From NCBI GenBank assembly GCA_947579605.1, contig OX388307.1, positions 28,497,237 to 28,561,236 of the forward strand: a stretch of DNA of 64,000 nt, given 5' to 3'. Positions within the stretch are counted from its first letter, which is position 1, and each line of letters opens with the position of its first letter. A program made the position numbers and the translations under genes. Of this stretch, positions 22,813 through 33,425 are shown one piece after another. Below the pieces are notes generated by a model. That model saw only the letters and a list, made by a program, of their open reading frames with translations. It searched no databases and had not been told where the DNA came from. This stretch comes from Athripsodes cinereus. Its lineage: Eukaryota > Arthropoda > Insecta > Trichoptera > Leptoceridae.

Positions 22813-23214
22813 AGATATAAAATGTTTTAATTTTTTCGATCACCTATGTACCTTTTACAGGACACTCGAAAACTTACGGAGAAGAATGGGAGACCAATTC
22901 TTTACCGGGTTCTCCACGGCTTTACACAATGTTATAAAAAAAATCGATTTTTTTTATGTAAGGTTGAAAACGGAAGGAACGATGCTTTTATAGGCAAATA
23001 TTATAGTTGAAATAGCAGTTATTTCACATTTGTTACGAATATAGCTACTTGCATTGAATTTAGTAAGGTGATTGGAAATACCCTTGTACCGGAATCAGGA
23101 GTAATCAAAGTAAGATATTAGTATTAGAGGTAGGTACTTACGTTAATTATGGAAAAGTCTCAAATTTCTTGTATAAGAATTTTCACTATTTGTATTTGAA
23201 ATATTAATCTCGCT

Positions 23215-23300
23215 GAGTTCGTCGGTAGTCTGGAGGTAGAGTCTCGGCCTCGTGCACATGAGGCGCATGGTTCGATCTTAGGTGCCGACAAACTCCCCTT
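23215..23300 (+). repeat. tRNA-derived SINE head
   Basis: TCGTCGGTAGTCTGGAGGTA, GAGTCTCGGCCTCGTGCAC and then GGTTCGATCTTAGGTGCCGAC resemble a tRNA body with a B box and partly paired acceptor ends (GTCGG / GCCGAC). It shares its motif order with 1618-1690 on the other strand. Considered SINE-derived. Confidence 0.55.
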
Positions 23301-23860
23301 TCACGACACAAGCTTTTAGCTTACTGTGAATGGTGTATAAGTTTGTATTTGGGTTTATAACAATTCCAGTTTCCAACCAGATTAATATTTTTTTAATAAA
23401 AAATTTTTTATTGTTAAAGTTTCTAAGATTTTGTATGAAAACCTTATTCGTTTTTAGTGTAGGTATTGACTTTTAAAAAAGGAACTCTTTTTCAGTACGT
23501 ATGCAAATTATGACTTTTACTTTACAACAACGATATACCTATATAATTTGTATACACACTTTACTGAAATTCTGTAGACATAGATTGTAAAAAGACCAGA
23601 GGGATACCTACTTTAAAAAATATCGTATTTCAGTCAAAGGCAAGAGCGTTGACTCCGCGCCACACCGACAATTGTTTATGGTACTCACAATTTGTTTATT
23701 TTTATCCTTTAGAAACGTCAATAAATAATGTGTTAATAATGTAATTAAGTTTGATGCTAGCGAAAGCTAGAATTGACAAAATAAAAGGTGCTTTTTTGCA
23801 TTTATGGAAACATGTAGCACGAGCGTTTCTTAATTTTGAGGTGATAGTATTAATTTTTAT
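23301..23860. other. Intron, nothing recognised
   Basis: AT-rich, without recognised genes or repeats. Confidence 0.5.
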
Positions 23861-23865
23861 AAAAA

Positions 23866-24205
23866 AAAACACAGTTAATATTTCACTTAAATTTATTGGT
23901 AGTATATCGATCTCTTGAAAATGTCAATCGATATATATTGAAAAGTTCTCTTAAAAAGGCAATCGATATATATTGAAAAGTTCTCTTGAAAATGTCAATC
24001 GATATATATTGAAAAGTTCTCTTGAAAATGTCAATCGATATATATTGAAAAGTTCTCTTGAAAATGTCAATCGATATATATTGAAAAGTTCTCTTGAAAA
24101 GGCAATCGATATATATTGAAAAGTTCTCTTGAAAAGGCAATCGATATATATTTACGAAAGTACTCGAAGTTTCTCTCAATAATAAGTGAAATATAAACTT
24201 TTTTT
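23866..24205. mobile_element. Inverted-repeat element enclosing the 36-bp minisatellite
   Basis: Left GTTAATATTTCACTTAAAT (about 23874) pairs with right ATAAGTGAAATATAAAC (to 24198), and A-rich runs lie outside both. The interior is almost wholly the tandem array at 23927-24155. The left end resembles the element at 5403-5595 (AACACAGTTAAT). Confidence 0.5.
23927..24155. repeat. Minisatellite, about 6.5 copies of a 35/36-bp unit
   Basis: The unit starts ATCGATATATATTGAAAAGT and continues TCTCTTGAAAATGTCA (36 bp), or ends in AAGGCA (35 bp). Copy starts are at about 23927, 23962, 23998, 24034, 24070, 24105 and 24140. The - strand reading gives a repetitive open frame (98 codons, FKRTFQYISID units), an artefact of the array whose period is often divisible by three. 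Confidence 0.95.
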
Positions 24206-24302
24206 TTTAAATAATAATTATAATAAAAAGCTTTATTGCTAAAAAAAACAAGAGTAGAAAAAAGCATCACATGAAATCATGAACAAATAAATTTGTGCAG
24301 TG

Positions 24303-24350
24303 GGCAAGTTTATCCCAGAAGCACGATATCTTCCAACTAACTCATATATA
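24303..24350 (-). repeat. Family B fragment
   Basis: GGGCAAGTTTATCCCAGAAG and CGATATCTTCCAACTAACTC match family B (see 43440-43620) in the same orientation as that copy. Confidence 0.55.
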
Positions 24351-24930
24351 AATACTGTTATCAGAATGAATTTTCACTCTGTGAACGAGCATACTCTGAA
24401 TTATTCAATTTTGACGGTAAAATAGATAATTATAAAAACAATTGTATAATTATTGTGTTTAATGCATAAAATATTTAATTTTGTTTATATTATTTCAATA
24501 ACAAATACCTATTTGAATTTGACTGCTTTATAAAAGCTCCGCAGAACGGACTGAAACTTGCTGTTGCTGGATGCCGTAATTGTAAAGGTATCTAGATTAA
24601 TTAGTAAAAGCTTGGTTTAATAATATGAAACAAGACAGTGGGAAATTCGCAGCGGTAAACATAAAAGTTTAGTAGGTGGACATGGCATGACTCACAAAAT
24701 TATCTTGAGAACAGAGACACAATATATGTAATGTAGCAGTAATCTTAACGTAAGAAATATACCTATGCACATGTTATATTATGTAATATTTATGTGTTTT
24801 ATTTAACTGTGTTGAAGTGAGTCATTCTTTTGCTACTAGTTTCTACTGGTCTGTTATACTTACTCTTTCTCAATGTCAATACAACAAGCAGTTATGACTT
24901 TAAATTTAATAAGACGTTGAAACTTGAAAC
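24351..24930. other. Intron, nothing recognised
   Basis: No gene or repeat seen. Confidence 0.45.
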
Positions 24931-24932
24931 AT

Positions 24933-24975
24933 TACTGCAGGGCTACTCTTGACACAATCTAAGTAACCCTGATGC
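24933..24975. repeat. Degenerate end of the GCAGGGCTACTCTTGAC MITE
   Basis: TGCAGGGCTACTCTTGACAC followed within 20 bases by AAGTAACCCTGATG reproduces both termini of the hairpin at 4588-4799 with the middle missing. Likely an internally deleted copy. Confidence 0.5.
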
Positions 24976-25059
24976 TTGTTAATAACACCACGCCCAAAAG
25001 CTCTGAATTCATATCACGCATTAAAAAAAATCAGTCCATTAATATAATATTATGTGTCT

Positions 25060-25195
25060 TGCCGTGCCTTTTGTGAGGCTGGTCCGTTGCTGTGGAACAA
25101 ATTTGCCAATCATTTGCAAACTCTGGAGAGTGTGGAGTTGTAGAAGGCAGGGTTAAATACCCTATTGTTCAGGAGGTGTTATGATTCTTGAATGC
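25060..25195 (+). pseudogene. CR1-like LINE ORF2 C-terminal remnant
   Basis: A + frame gives FCEAGPLLWNKFANHLQTL, a stop, then KAGLNTLLFRRCY. It corresponds to the 'AVAGPxxWNxLP...FKxxLKTLLF' ending of CR1/L2-type reverse transcriptase ORFs, and compares with AGPTAWNRLP in the fragment at 37560-38365. It is short and broken by a stop. Confidence 0.65.
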
Positions 25196-25534
25196 ACCCT
25201 TGCAGTAGTTTTTCCACAAAACGACGCATCTTAAAAAAATGTCTAGTTATTATTATTATTTAAAATATATATTAATTAAATTATATATTAATTTGAACAA
25301 TATAGGTACGATATTAACCTTTGACAATAAATAGATAAATTATATGCAACATTATGAAGTCCTAAAATAGCTTTTCCTGGAGCCCTTTGTAATGAATAGG
25401 TTTTCCCCTATTTTCTCGTAAGTTTTTGAGACTCCTGTAAAAGGCAGTTGTTCCTAAAAGATCACGAATTTTATATCTTTAACTAAGAACGCAATCCATC
25501 CTGAGTATCTTAATTCTAACTGACAAAGAGGATA

Positions 25535-26070
25535 CTCTGCATCACAAACCTCAATTGGAGAACCATGTCTACACAACATTGTGTAAAATCTAATCGGAAG
25601 AAGTGAGAAAGGTGTCCCAACGCTTACGAATTGGCCCTAGGCTGGCTTAAGTGATCACTTTCAGTGTCCATGGACAACGTTCACCAATTCCACCATTCTC
25701 ACTGTCACGATTTAAGGTCCACCAATCGAGAGATGCTTTATGCAAACCTTAGAAGCAACCATCTTTTTGGAATCTCATTTTTCAGATCTCAAATAGATCG
25801 CGATCTCCCGTCTAAATGGCGCTGGAACAATTAAGTTCAATACTTTATCGGCTGCTAGTTCGACCAGTTAGCAACAAATGTTAAGACTATTTACCAATTT
25901 TTTTATTGTTTAACCGGATTTGGATGCAGATGACAAAACCAATCAGAAACCTCGATTGGAGAACCATGTCTACACAATGCAACATTGTGTAAAATCTAAT
26001 CGGAAGAAGTGAGAAAGGTGTCCCAACGCTTACGAATTGGCTCTAGGCTGGCTTAAGTGATGCTCTGCAT
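25535..26070. repeat. Direct-repeat pair flanked by CTCTGCAT
   Basis: Two direct copies of a sequence of about 110 bp (25541-25655 and 25941-26062) lie about 400 bp apart. They share ATTGGAGAACCATGTC, GTGTAAAATCTAATCGGAAG, AAGTGAGAAAGGTGTCCCAA and CTAGGCTGGCTTAAGTGAT. CTCTGCAT occurs just outside each (25535-25542 and 26063-26070), like a target duplication. The second copy has five extra bases completing the palindrome ACACAATGCAACATTGTGT. A third, inverted copy is at 58478-58585. It may be a tiny LTR-like or duplicated MITE structure. Confidence 0.6.
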
Positions 26071-26084
26071 GTTTATTATTACAT

Positions 26085-26150
26085 GAAGTTATACAACCGG
26101 CTATCTCACTTGTGGGATTATGCTGTGATTGTATAGTAGTAATATAATTT
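26085..26150 (+). repeat. Family A 3' part
   Basis: CCGGCTATCTCACTTGTGGG is followed by TGCTGTGATTGTATAGTAGT, matching the end of family A. Confidence 0.65.
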
Positions 26151-26192
26151 ATTTATTTAATTCATCGTTGTACAAATAAAACAGGACACGTC

Positions 26193-26586
26193 TAGTGTTG
26201 TGGAATTCTCAAGAAATAATTTTTGGAGAAATTTACCGAGAAATTTCTCGGTAAATTTCTCGAAGTAGAGAATTTACCGAGAATTTTTTTTTTTTTATTT
26301 AACAGTAAAATAATAATAAATCAGTACTTTATTCAATCAATCAATAACAATGTACAAATGTTGAGACAATTTATCACCAATATTGCTACAATTAAAGTTA
26401 GTCAATACCGGATATTTTTTCATATATTTTGTAGGGGAATTCCGCCGCATTATCGCCAATAAATAATAGGGGAATCCCCATGGGAAAAAATCAGAGAAAT
26501 TTCTCTTCAATCAGAGGAGAAATTCTCGGAGAAATTTCTCGTTCTCGAGAAATTTCTCCGGAGAATTTTCTCTACTCACATCACTA
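26193..26586. mobile_element. hAT-type MITE, copy 2 (young, perfect 8-bp duplication)
   Basis: GACACGTC is duplicated exactly at 26185-26192 and 26587-26594. The ends are TAGTGTTGTGG and, reversed, TAGTGATGTGAG. The interior is shared with 10109-10638, including CAATCAATCAATAACAATGT and repeated GAGAAATTTCTC palindromes. An 8-bp duplication with TAGNG-type ends fits the hAT superfamily. Noncoding. Confidence 0.9.
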
Positions 26587-26599
26587 GACACGTCAAGAC

Positions 26600-26752
26600 A
26601 CAGTAACATACAGATGCCGAGTTTATCGCTGTATTGCGAAATTTACCATCTGTATATTACTTTATTTATTTGAATGCATTCTTCGATAAAATTGTTTGTA
26701 CTGTGATCAATGTGCAATATTGAATGGATAAATAAATAAATGAAAATGAATT
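26600..26752 (+). repeat. Family B copy with AATAAATAAA tail
   Basis: GAGTTTATCGCTGTATTGCG, then CTGTATATTACTTTATTTAT, TTCGATAAAATTG, TGATCAATGTGCAATATTG and a GATAAATAAATAAATG tail follow the family B 3' order. Confidence 0.5.
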
Positions 26753-26795
26753 GTGAAATTTTAGGAGTAAAGAAATAAGAACAACAATAAATATT

Positions 26796-26855
26796 ACGTA
26801 AATAAGCAACTATAAACCTCGACGAGAGTAGAGGTTTATAGTTGCTTATTTACGT
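26796..26855. repeat. Perfect 25-bp inverted repeat, 10-bp loop
   Basis: ACGTAAATAAGCAACTATAA plus ACCTC (26796-26820) is exactly complementary to 26831-26855 across the loop GACGAGAGTA. No MITE ends or target duplication are obvious around it. It could be a structured element or the remnant of a hairpin MITE. Confidence 0.85.
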
Positions 26856-27417
26856 TGATCTTCTCTGGTATTCGATGCCTCTAACTGGATATTATGTTCA
26901 TGTGACTAATTGTTATTTTTTTAATGTGGCGAATTGCTCTTTTAACCATTTGACCTAAACTTATGTTTTGTAATTTTGATCTCTATTATTTGAATTTTTT
27001 CATATAAATTTTTTTATATCAATTTTTTATTGACTTATGAATTTTCACTAATTGACTTTTTACTATATTTGACATTTTTATACCACTTTGATTTCTCTTT
27101 GTAATATCTTGACCAAATTTTTAACTTATGAATTTTAACTTATTGACTTTTTACTATATTTGACATTTTTATACCACTTTGATTTCTCTTTGTAATGTCT
27201 TGACCAATTTTTTTTACCAATTTTGTATCTTATTTTATAAATATAACATGATTAATGTTATATTGTCTGTTAAACTCTCGTTTCTTTAGTCTAATTGTTT
27301 TGTGTCTTTTTTTGTAACAGATCTTTCCTTTGTTTACATGTTTTGTATGTATACAGAGGTTTAACATGTAAAAGGCTTTGGCCGTAAATACTTGTAAATA
27401 AATAAATATTTTTAAAA
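26856..27417 (+). repeat. LINE 3' UTR (family D end) with 91-bp tandem duplication
   Basis: An AT-rich 3' UTR-like region contains two tandem copies of a unit of about 91 bp (27033-27123, 27124-27214; shared ATTGACTTTTTACTATATTT and CCACTTTGATTTCTCTTTG). It ends with TTAACATGTAAAAGGCTTTG and a TAAATAAATAAATA tail. The tail motif recurs inverted at 27900-27945 and 31085-31147. Confidence 0.6.
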
Positions 27418-27495
27418 TAAACTGTATGTAAAATGATACTTATGAAACTTTTTTCTCGAGTTAGTTAAGTTAATTAAGTTTTCATATATATATTT

Positions 27496-27672
27496 AGTTA
27501 CAATCCATTGGATTGGTCTGCAACGAGTTTGGTTTTTCTTCTCCATTCCTCCCTATTCTCAGCCAGTCTTTTAAGCTCTACGTATGAGCCACAGTTCATG
27601 TCCCTCTTCAGTTGGTCCATATATGCGTCTCTTGGTCGGCCTCTGCCATTTGTTCCCTCGGTCTTACCCTAA
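27496..27672 (-). pseudogene. LINE ORF2 C-terminal fragment, copy 1
   Basis: On the - strand it encodes GRGRPRDAYMDQLKRDMN, then ...SYVELKRLAENREEWR, ...TKLVADQSNGL and a stop. This 'GRPRxxxxDQ...ELKRLAExREEWR' ending is typical of the ORF2 tail of several insect LINE groups. A second copy is at 44588-44790. Confidence 0.75.
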
Positions 27673-27699
27673 GTTTTCAAGTCGGCCATAAAAACAGAT

Positions 27700-27830
27700 A
27701 TTCGTAAAACACCATGCAATCCGTCCAGATAGTTTGAATTTTTGTAGACATGGAGAGGAGAACTTATTGCATGCTGTCAGGCTGCTGGTACGTTTGGGAG
27801 ATGCCGTGATTGTATAGATAGATAGATGAA
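27700..27830 (+). repeat. Family A copy
   Basis: ACATGGAGAGGAGAACTTAT, TGCATGCTGTCAGGCTGCTG, GGGAGATGCCGTGATTGTAT and GATAGATAG follow the family A order with divergence. Confidence 0.6.
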
Positions 27831-27896
27831 ATATAAAAAAAAATATATATATAAAAAGGATGACTTGATGAGAATGTTGGTAGAAAAAATTCTGGG

Positions 27897-28020
27897 ACAT
27901 ATTTATTTATTTATTTACATACACAAGGGTGAGCCTTTTACATGTTTAATAATAATAATAATCTGGACAATTTATTGAGCGCCGTTTTGTGGTACAAACC
28001 ACCGCAAGGGCGCATTTTCA
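27897..28020 (-). repeat. Two LINE tails: family D, then CR1-like 3' end
   Basis: 27900-27945 is the inverse of the family D tail (AAGGGTGAGCCTTTTACATG). 27947-28018 has (AAT)n, GGACAATTTATTGAGCGCCG and CAAGGGCGC, matching the 3' end of the CR1-like LINE at 37560-37628 in the same orientation. Confidence 0.65.
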
Positions 28021-28455
28021 GTTTTTTTTAAATTTATTTATTGTTATTTATCAAATTTTGGCATGTTTTATAAATTTAATTTATCTGTTAAAAAAATTGA
28101 ATGCATTTCTAATTGTCACAAATTTGAAATATGAAGCAAGCAAATATGAGTTCCAATGTAGGTATTATTATTTGTCACAAATTTTATCCACTAAATCATT
28201 TGTTTTTAAATTTGTAATTTTTAATTTGTTTGAAAGTAATTTAAAACTCAAAAAAAAATTATCTTTATAAAACTATTGAAACCAAAAACACTTTATAAAA
28301 ATTTTGTTATTTTGAATCATTATAAGATAATATTTAAATTTTTAAAAATGAGACTTAAATAGATAAAATAGTTTAAAAATAGATAAAAAAAAATATGTTA
28401 CAACAGGTACGATTCGATCTAGATATACTTGAAAATATCTAACATGTGTTAATAT
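28021..28455. other. Intron, AT-rich, nothing recognised
   Basis: The frame at 27989-28270 is K/F/L/I-rich noise continuing from the LINE tail. Confidence 0.5.
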
Positions 28456-28459
28456 GAAG

Positions 28460-28548
28460 GAATTTCGATGCCACCTAGCTTAATCGGACAAAACGCAACT
28501 TGGAAATAGATGGTTCGTGGGTTTAAATCCTATCTGTGAAACTACCAA
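28460..28548 (+). repeat. tRNA-like SINE head (third type)
   Basis: GATGCCACCTAGCTTAATCG, GAAATAGATGGTTCGTGGGT and TTAAATCCTATCTGTG form a plausible A-box, anticodon-arm and B-box order. The B box is degenerate (GGTTTAAATCC). Judged SINE or tRNA pseudogene. Confidence 0.5.
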
Positions 28549-30190
28549 ATAAGGTGGCGTTGTTTTTTCTTAGTCTTATATCCCTAATAGTTTCATGTGT
28601 AAAAATTACATTGTTAACTTCTGCAATGGTTAATTGTAAAAAAGCTTCGATATTAATAGTATTTTTTTTTATTATGAGCTATTTTTACATCCCATAATAC
28701 TCACAGATAAATTTTTTACATGTATGTATGTCCTTCTAATTTGAGCAAATTCGTTATACCTGTTTTGCTAAACATTTCTGTATACTTATGTGTAATATAC
28801 TAATATTTTTAATTTTATAAAGCAGCGGTATACCTTCCGTACATGCAAAAAAACACCACATACATACATTCAGAATCTATGTGGGTGTTGAAAGGCCAAT
28901 CGAGGACGGGTGAGGATAGAAACAAAATACGTGCAGGAGCCAAGGAGTATTTTTGACAACTAATATGAAAATTGTTACATCAAATGCATTGCTTGTATCA
29001 ATACAAGTAAATTTTATACTACACATGTACATCGTTGACTTGATTGTTATTTTAGAGTTTATTTATAAAAATTACAGACTTTCTGTGTTTTATTTATTTA
29101 TATTAATCTCGGTGGAATCTTCAGTATAGAAAAGTTCTTCCACTGTAGTGTAAGTTTTCAAGTGTCCTGTAGAGGAGATGTGTATGATATGATAACTCAG
29201 CAATGTGATGGATGTCTTATTGTAATAATTATAACACGGTAAGAATGACTAGTGGGAGACATCGTGATGGTATGGATAGATCTTCTAAGACACAGACTAT
29301 TGTGTAAATATGTAACAAGTATGTATGTAGGTACCCATTCATCATGAAAGAAAAACCAATATAAAAAGTCTAGTCCCGCCACTGCTGCCTAGGCTGGTAT
29401 ATTTGGCAAATCCTCGCAGATGCTTGAAGATACAGAACGGCGCAATTACCGAAATGATAATTTCAAAACTAATCACCTAAATTGTGTGACTTTACAGCCA
29501 GCTTCACTCATTTATATTCAAATATTATTAATAATATTCTGTGTATTTTTTTGTTACTTTTGATACTACTTTGTAGCTGCTTTTACTAGGCAAGCAATAG
29601 GAAGATCAATAGCTTCTTTGAAAACTTAAATCTATCGAGTGTATTTAATGCATGAGCCGGGTTCGAAGCTTCAATAAAATACATGAGAAATGTGTGTAAA
29701 TGGTGGCCATCTGCATATTATTACAATTTATTTGAATATCGAATTGGAGTTTAGTAATATTTTATTGATAATTTCATGTAAATTTATCATAATTATTATT
29801 ATATCTGTAGACAGATTAACATAGATACTAATATATTTCACTAATTAATTTCACCAGTTAGGTTATTAAATAATATTTATAATTTCTAGATTTTTACAGG
29901 TGGTGTTATGTAAGAGTATATAGGAACTTGATTTGAAGGGTCTTATCGATTGCACATATATTATATTTTTTTATGTTATTGACCGAAGACGAAGTCGAGA
30001 GTCTCCTAATACTAATAAGCGTAGAAAATAAAGTCACTTGAGAGTTAACTAAATAGTGTTTTTTTTTCAATTTACATTTATTGTGTACATGCTCAATACG
30101 TGTTCGTCCCGTAAAATCTAGTTTAAATTATGATCTTGCCATTTCATCCTCAGTACCATTCAACTCAACCATATCTTATGCTTTGAAAAC
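28549..30190. other. Intron, mostly unassigned
   Basis: A diverged family A end lies at about 29195-29290 (GGGAGACATCGTGATGGTAT). The remainder shows no gene or recognised repeat. Confidence 0.45.
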
Positions 30191-30194
30191 AAGT

Positions 30195-30545
30195 GTCTTA
30201 GATGGGTTTTGGATGTCAAAATGTCACAAATGATGCTGTGCGCCAACGTACGCGGCAGAGATCTCTAATCTCCGTGATACAGGAGTGACGATGGTCCAGG
30301 CTGGGTCATATTCTGAGAATGCCCAATTATAGTTGGTCAACAGCACTGTTCTTCCGTCCGCAAGGGTTCCGTCGGCCCAAGCGTCCCTCTTTCACAATGC
30401 TACGTTTCTATGACAACGACATCAGAGCGCAGGGAATGTCATGGAAAGAGGTGATGCGATTGGTACAGAGACGCTCTGCTTTGATTGGAGCAGGCTGATT
30501 TCTGCCCTGTGTTCCGAAAAGAAGAATTAAAAGCGATAATGAAGA
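30195..30545 (+). pseudogene. LINE 3' fragment, broken copy
   Basis: Matches 36535-36866 over most of its length (GATGCTGTGCGCC, ACTGTTCTTCCGTCCGCA, GGGTTCCGTCGGCCCAAGCG, CATCAGAGCGCAGGGAATGTC). It carries indels and substitutions that break the frame, and ends in a degraded GATAATGAAGATAAT tail. Older than the 36.5-kb copy. Confidence 0.8.
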
Positions 30546-31080
30546 TAATATTTTATATTTTCTTTGTCATTATGTCCTTTTTAATTTTTTTCAAACCACC
30601 GTATTTTATTAACTTAATTTTTTTATAATTATTAATTAATTTATTTATTTCAATATACGGCGTTAGCCATTAACATAACAATACGTGATTCCTATCAGAA
30701 GTGAAGTGGTAGTAGGTCTGTTTTGAACTTCGTATTACCTAATCACTTACTCACTATGTAGGTACATATAATAATATTAATATTTAGAGTGATGATGAAT
30801 GATTGAATACTCTCATGTACGTCACAATCGGGGAATACCAATGATCGACACACAACAACAAAGAGTAAACGATAGATATAATATATCACACATAGGTATA
30901 GTATTACATATTATGTACTACTACATTAGATATTATGGCAGGTAATAAAATATTTCACAATATATTAAGAATACTGTATCATGGCCATACCCAGAGGAGA
31001 AGGGGAGAGTCAAACTAAAGCAGTTATCCTTCTTAGGATCTCGAAGGAGATCCACCTACCGCTAGGATAACTCAGATGTC
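30546..31080. other. Intron, unassigned
   Basis: No gene or repeat recognised. Confidence 0.45.
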
Positions 31081-31084
31081 TGGG

Positions 31085-31147
31085 GACTGCAATTTATTTA
31101 TTTATTTATCACTTGTACACGGCGTGAGCCTTTTACACGTTAAACAT
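31085..31147 (-). repeat. Family D LINE tail
   Basis: TTTATTTATTTATTTATCAC, then GTGAGCCTTTTACACGTTAAA; the inverse matches 27350-27417. Confidence 0.6.
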
Positions 31148-31367
31148 ATAACAAATTAAAAAAATAACAATTTGACAGACAACAACAATAAAGATGATAA
31201 AAAATGAATTAGTACAAATTCATAAAAACAAAAACAGTAGTAATTTGAACAAAACAACAATAGTAATAGAATAAAACAATTAGATAAAGACAAAATTTGA
31301 TGAATACAGACAATAAAAGACAAAATGTTATTGTTATTTATTTGTTTTTTATTCACTATACATTAGT

Positions 31368-31470
31368 CAAAATATTTCAAACCAAAACGATGTATCATAA
31401 AAACATCAGTTATACAATTCAATGTACAGAGGGCGAGTTTATCGCTAACATATGATTTCTTCCAATTTAT
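31368..31470 (-). repeat. Family B fragment
   Basis: AATGTACAGAGGGCGAGTTT and ATCGCTAACATATGATTTCT, TCCAATTTATCC match family B in the orientation of 43440-43620. Confidence 0.55.
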
Positions 31471-31909
31471 CCGACTCCATTTTTAAACTATTAAATTTGT
31501 TCACGTGAAAGATGACATAGTGAGCAGCGTGAAAACTGGCCAGCCAAGATTCCTACTCGTAAATTTTTTTGACTTCACTCCTTTGATATCCTTTTAGACG
31601 AAAGAAGTAAGCAATAATGTAAATAAACGAGAAACATACGTATGTAATATACATAAAGTAATATACAAAAATAGCACCTCAACCTAAATTGCAAATATAA
31701 TAATTTTCCTCAATTAGCACCTCTTAATAGGTATATACCTAGATAACCATTCTATTTACACCACACTTTATTTTAATTATTGTAAATATTACGTATAGAA
31801 ACGGTAGTGCGAATAATTCCGTTTTTTTAAATTACTCCTGTATATATGCAATCACCATAGCCTTATTCATGTATTACTAGTTCTTGCCGCATAGCCTAAG
31901 TATGTTTTT

Positions 31910-31992
31910 TGGTAACGTTTTACCTTCTTTTCTCAGCCATTTTGGGTCCATCTTTGGACATAAGCCTCCTCTATAATTTTCCACTCCACCTT
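31910..31992 (-). repeat. Probable LINE 3' scrap
   Basis: On - it reads GAGGAGGCTTATGTCCAAAG followed by ATGGACC, resembling the 'GAGGCCTATGTCCAGCAGTGGAC' ending that I recall from many insect LINEs. Weak. Confidence 0.35.
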
Positions 31993-32264
31993 TTCCTGAA
32001 CTTGCTGAATTCACTTCCTATCAGCGAATTTCTTTACGTCATTAGATCATCTAACTGGGATCTCTCAACACATCACTCACCAATTCTCAGTTGTCACTCC
32101 AGAACTTTGAACTACGTCAATTTCATCTATTGTGTAATTATTATTTCATTATTTTGTAATCTCGTATGTCAAATATTGAGTCGACCATATTTCATTTAAA
32201 ACAGTACCAAATGTAATATTATCCAATAATTAGAGGTGGAATCGTATTTTTTTCGTATACATTT

Positions 32265-32345
32265 CCATCTACACCATTGAGACATTTCCTACAAGTGAGA
32301 TAGTCTCCCTTTATTAAATAATCTAGGGGTCGTTCTCTATTGTAT
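32265..32345 (-). repeat. Diverged family A copy
   Basis: ACACCATTGAGACATTTCC, TACAAGTGAGATAGTCTCC and CAATAAAACATG follow the family A order in - orientation. A further scrap (AATGATGGGTGGCATACTTC) is near 32675. Confidence 0.45.
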
Positions 32346-33330
32346 CAATAAAACATGACATTTATGATTCTCACTGATTTATTCAATTATAAACAATACC
32401 TCAAAACAGCAACTAAGGTTGCTGGTGTCAGAGGCGTGCAGTATTACAAATCTGGTAAAACAATTCATAAATTTAAATTATTTGATATTATAGTAAAATA
32501 TAAGAGCAAAAAATCACAGATCAGCAACACTATTGAAAACAAAAAACACAAAACACTATTACAAACATTGAAAAGTCATTACTAACTCTTGAATCCTCTT
32601 TCCAAACTCCTTAGGATTTTTACATTTCTTCAATTGGTCAGGCAAACTGTTATAAATCATAACAGCAGAGTACAATGATGGGTGGCATACTTCATTGTTG
32701 AATTGAAGATGTTAAATTGTTCAACTTTTCATTTTTCTACGAATAGCTGTCTTTCATAGGATATACAAAACATAAAGAGTAAAGAGTCTGAGACTTTTTC
32801 TAAACTCTGCGGGACAAAACATTAACATGTGATTTGCACAGAATCAAAAACTTATTACAAAAGCTTTTATTTATAACAGAGAAAGTTGTGGATTATTGGT
32901 ATTGTATGTATAAAGCGTTTAACGTAGTAGTGACTCAGTAATACAAAATTAACATTCAAGATAATTATTATCTCTGGCAACACTATTAGTAGAGGTACAT
33001 AATAATTGTATTATAATATTTAAAGACGTAAACATTGAATATTACGTTGGCGGGTTGACACTAAAAAAAGAGTGGATCATTATAAATAAGCTATTATAAT
33101 AATCATGATATAATAGTTCAAAAATGTAAAGAATAAGGAAATAATCGTAAAAAATGTTATTAATATAATATTTATTTGCGTGAGATGTGTGGGATTAAAA
33201 ACTTGTGTTCTGTAATTTTAATTTTGTTTGTCTCGCATATTTATGTCGCAAATCATAAGGCGGACAATTGATGGGTAAAGTTTGTGTTCGAAATTTGAAA
33301 TAGATCATAGACATTTACGCATTACTCCCA
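32346..33330. other. Intron, unassigned
   Basis: A 76-codon frame at 32355-32585 has no recognised domain. No other feature. Confidence 0.4.
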
Positions 33331-33334
33331 CGAT

Positions 33335-33425
33335 ATGTGTTTAGACATGTGTTGCCAATAGTCAAATATAAGTTGAGATCTATGATGGCCCGGGTTCAAA
33401 TTTCAACCAGGACAAAATGAAAAAT
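33335..33425 (+). repeat. tRNA-like SINE scrap
   Basis: GAGATCTATGATGGCCCGGG leads into GGTTCAAATTTCAACCAGG, which resembles a B box region. No complete tRNA fold. Confidence 0.35.

Noticed and set aside
23927..24155. CRISPR-like array
   Set aside because: The 35/36-bp units are directly adjacent with no unique spacers, and the DNA is eukaryotic; it is a minisatellite.
23883..24179. 98-codon repetitive - frame
   Set aside because: Produced by a minisatellite whose unit length is mostly divisible by three.
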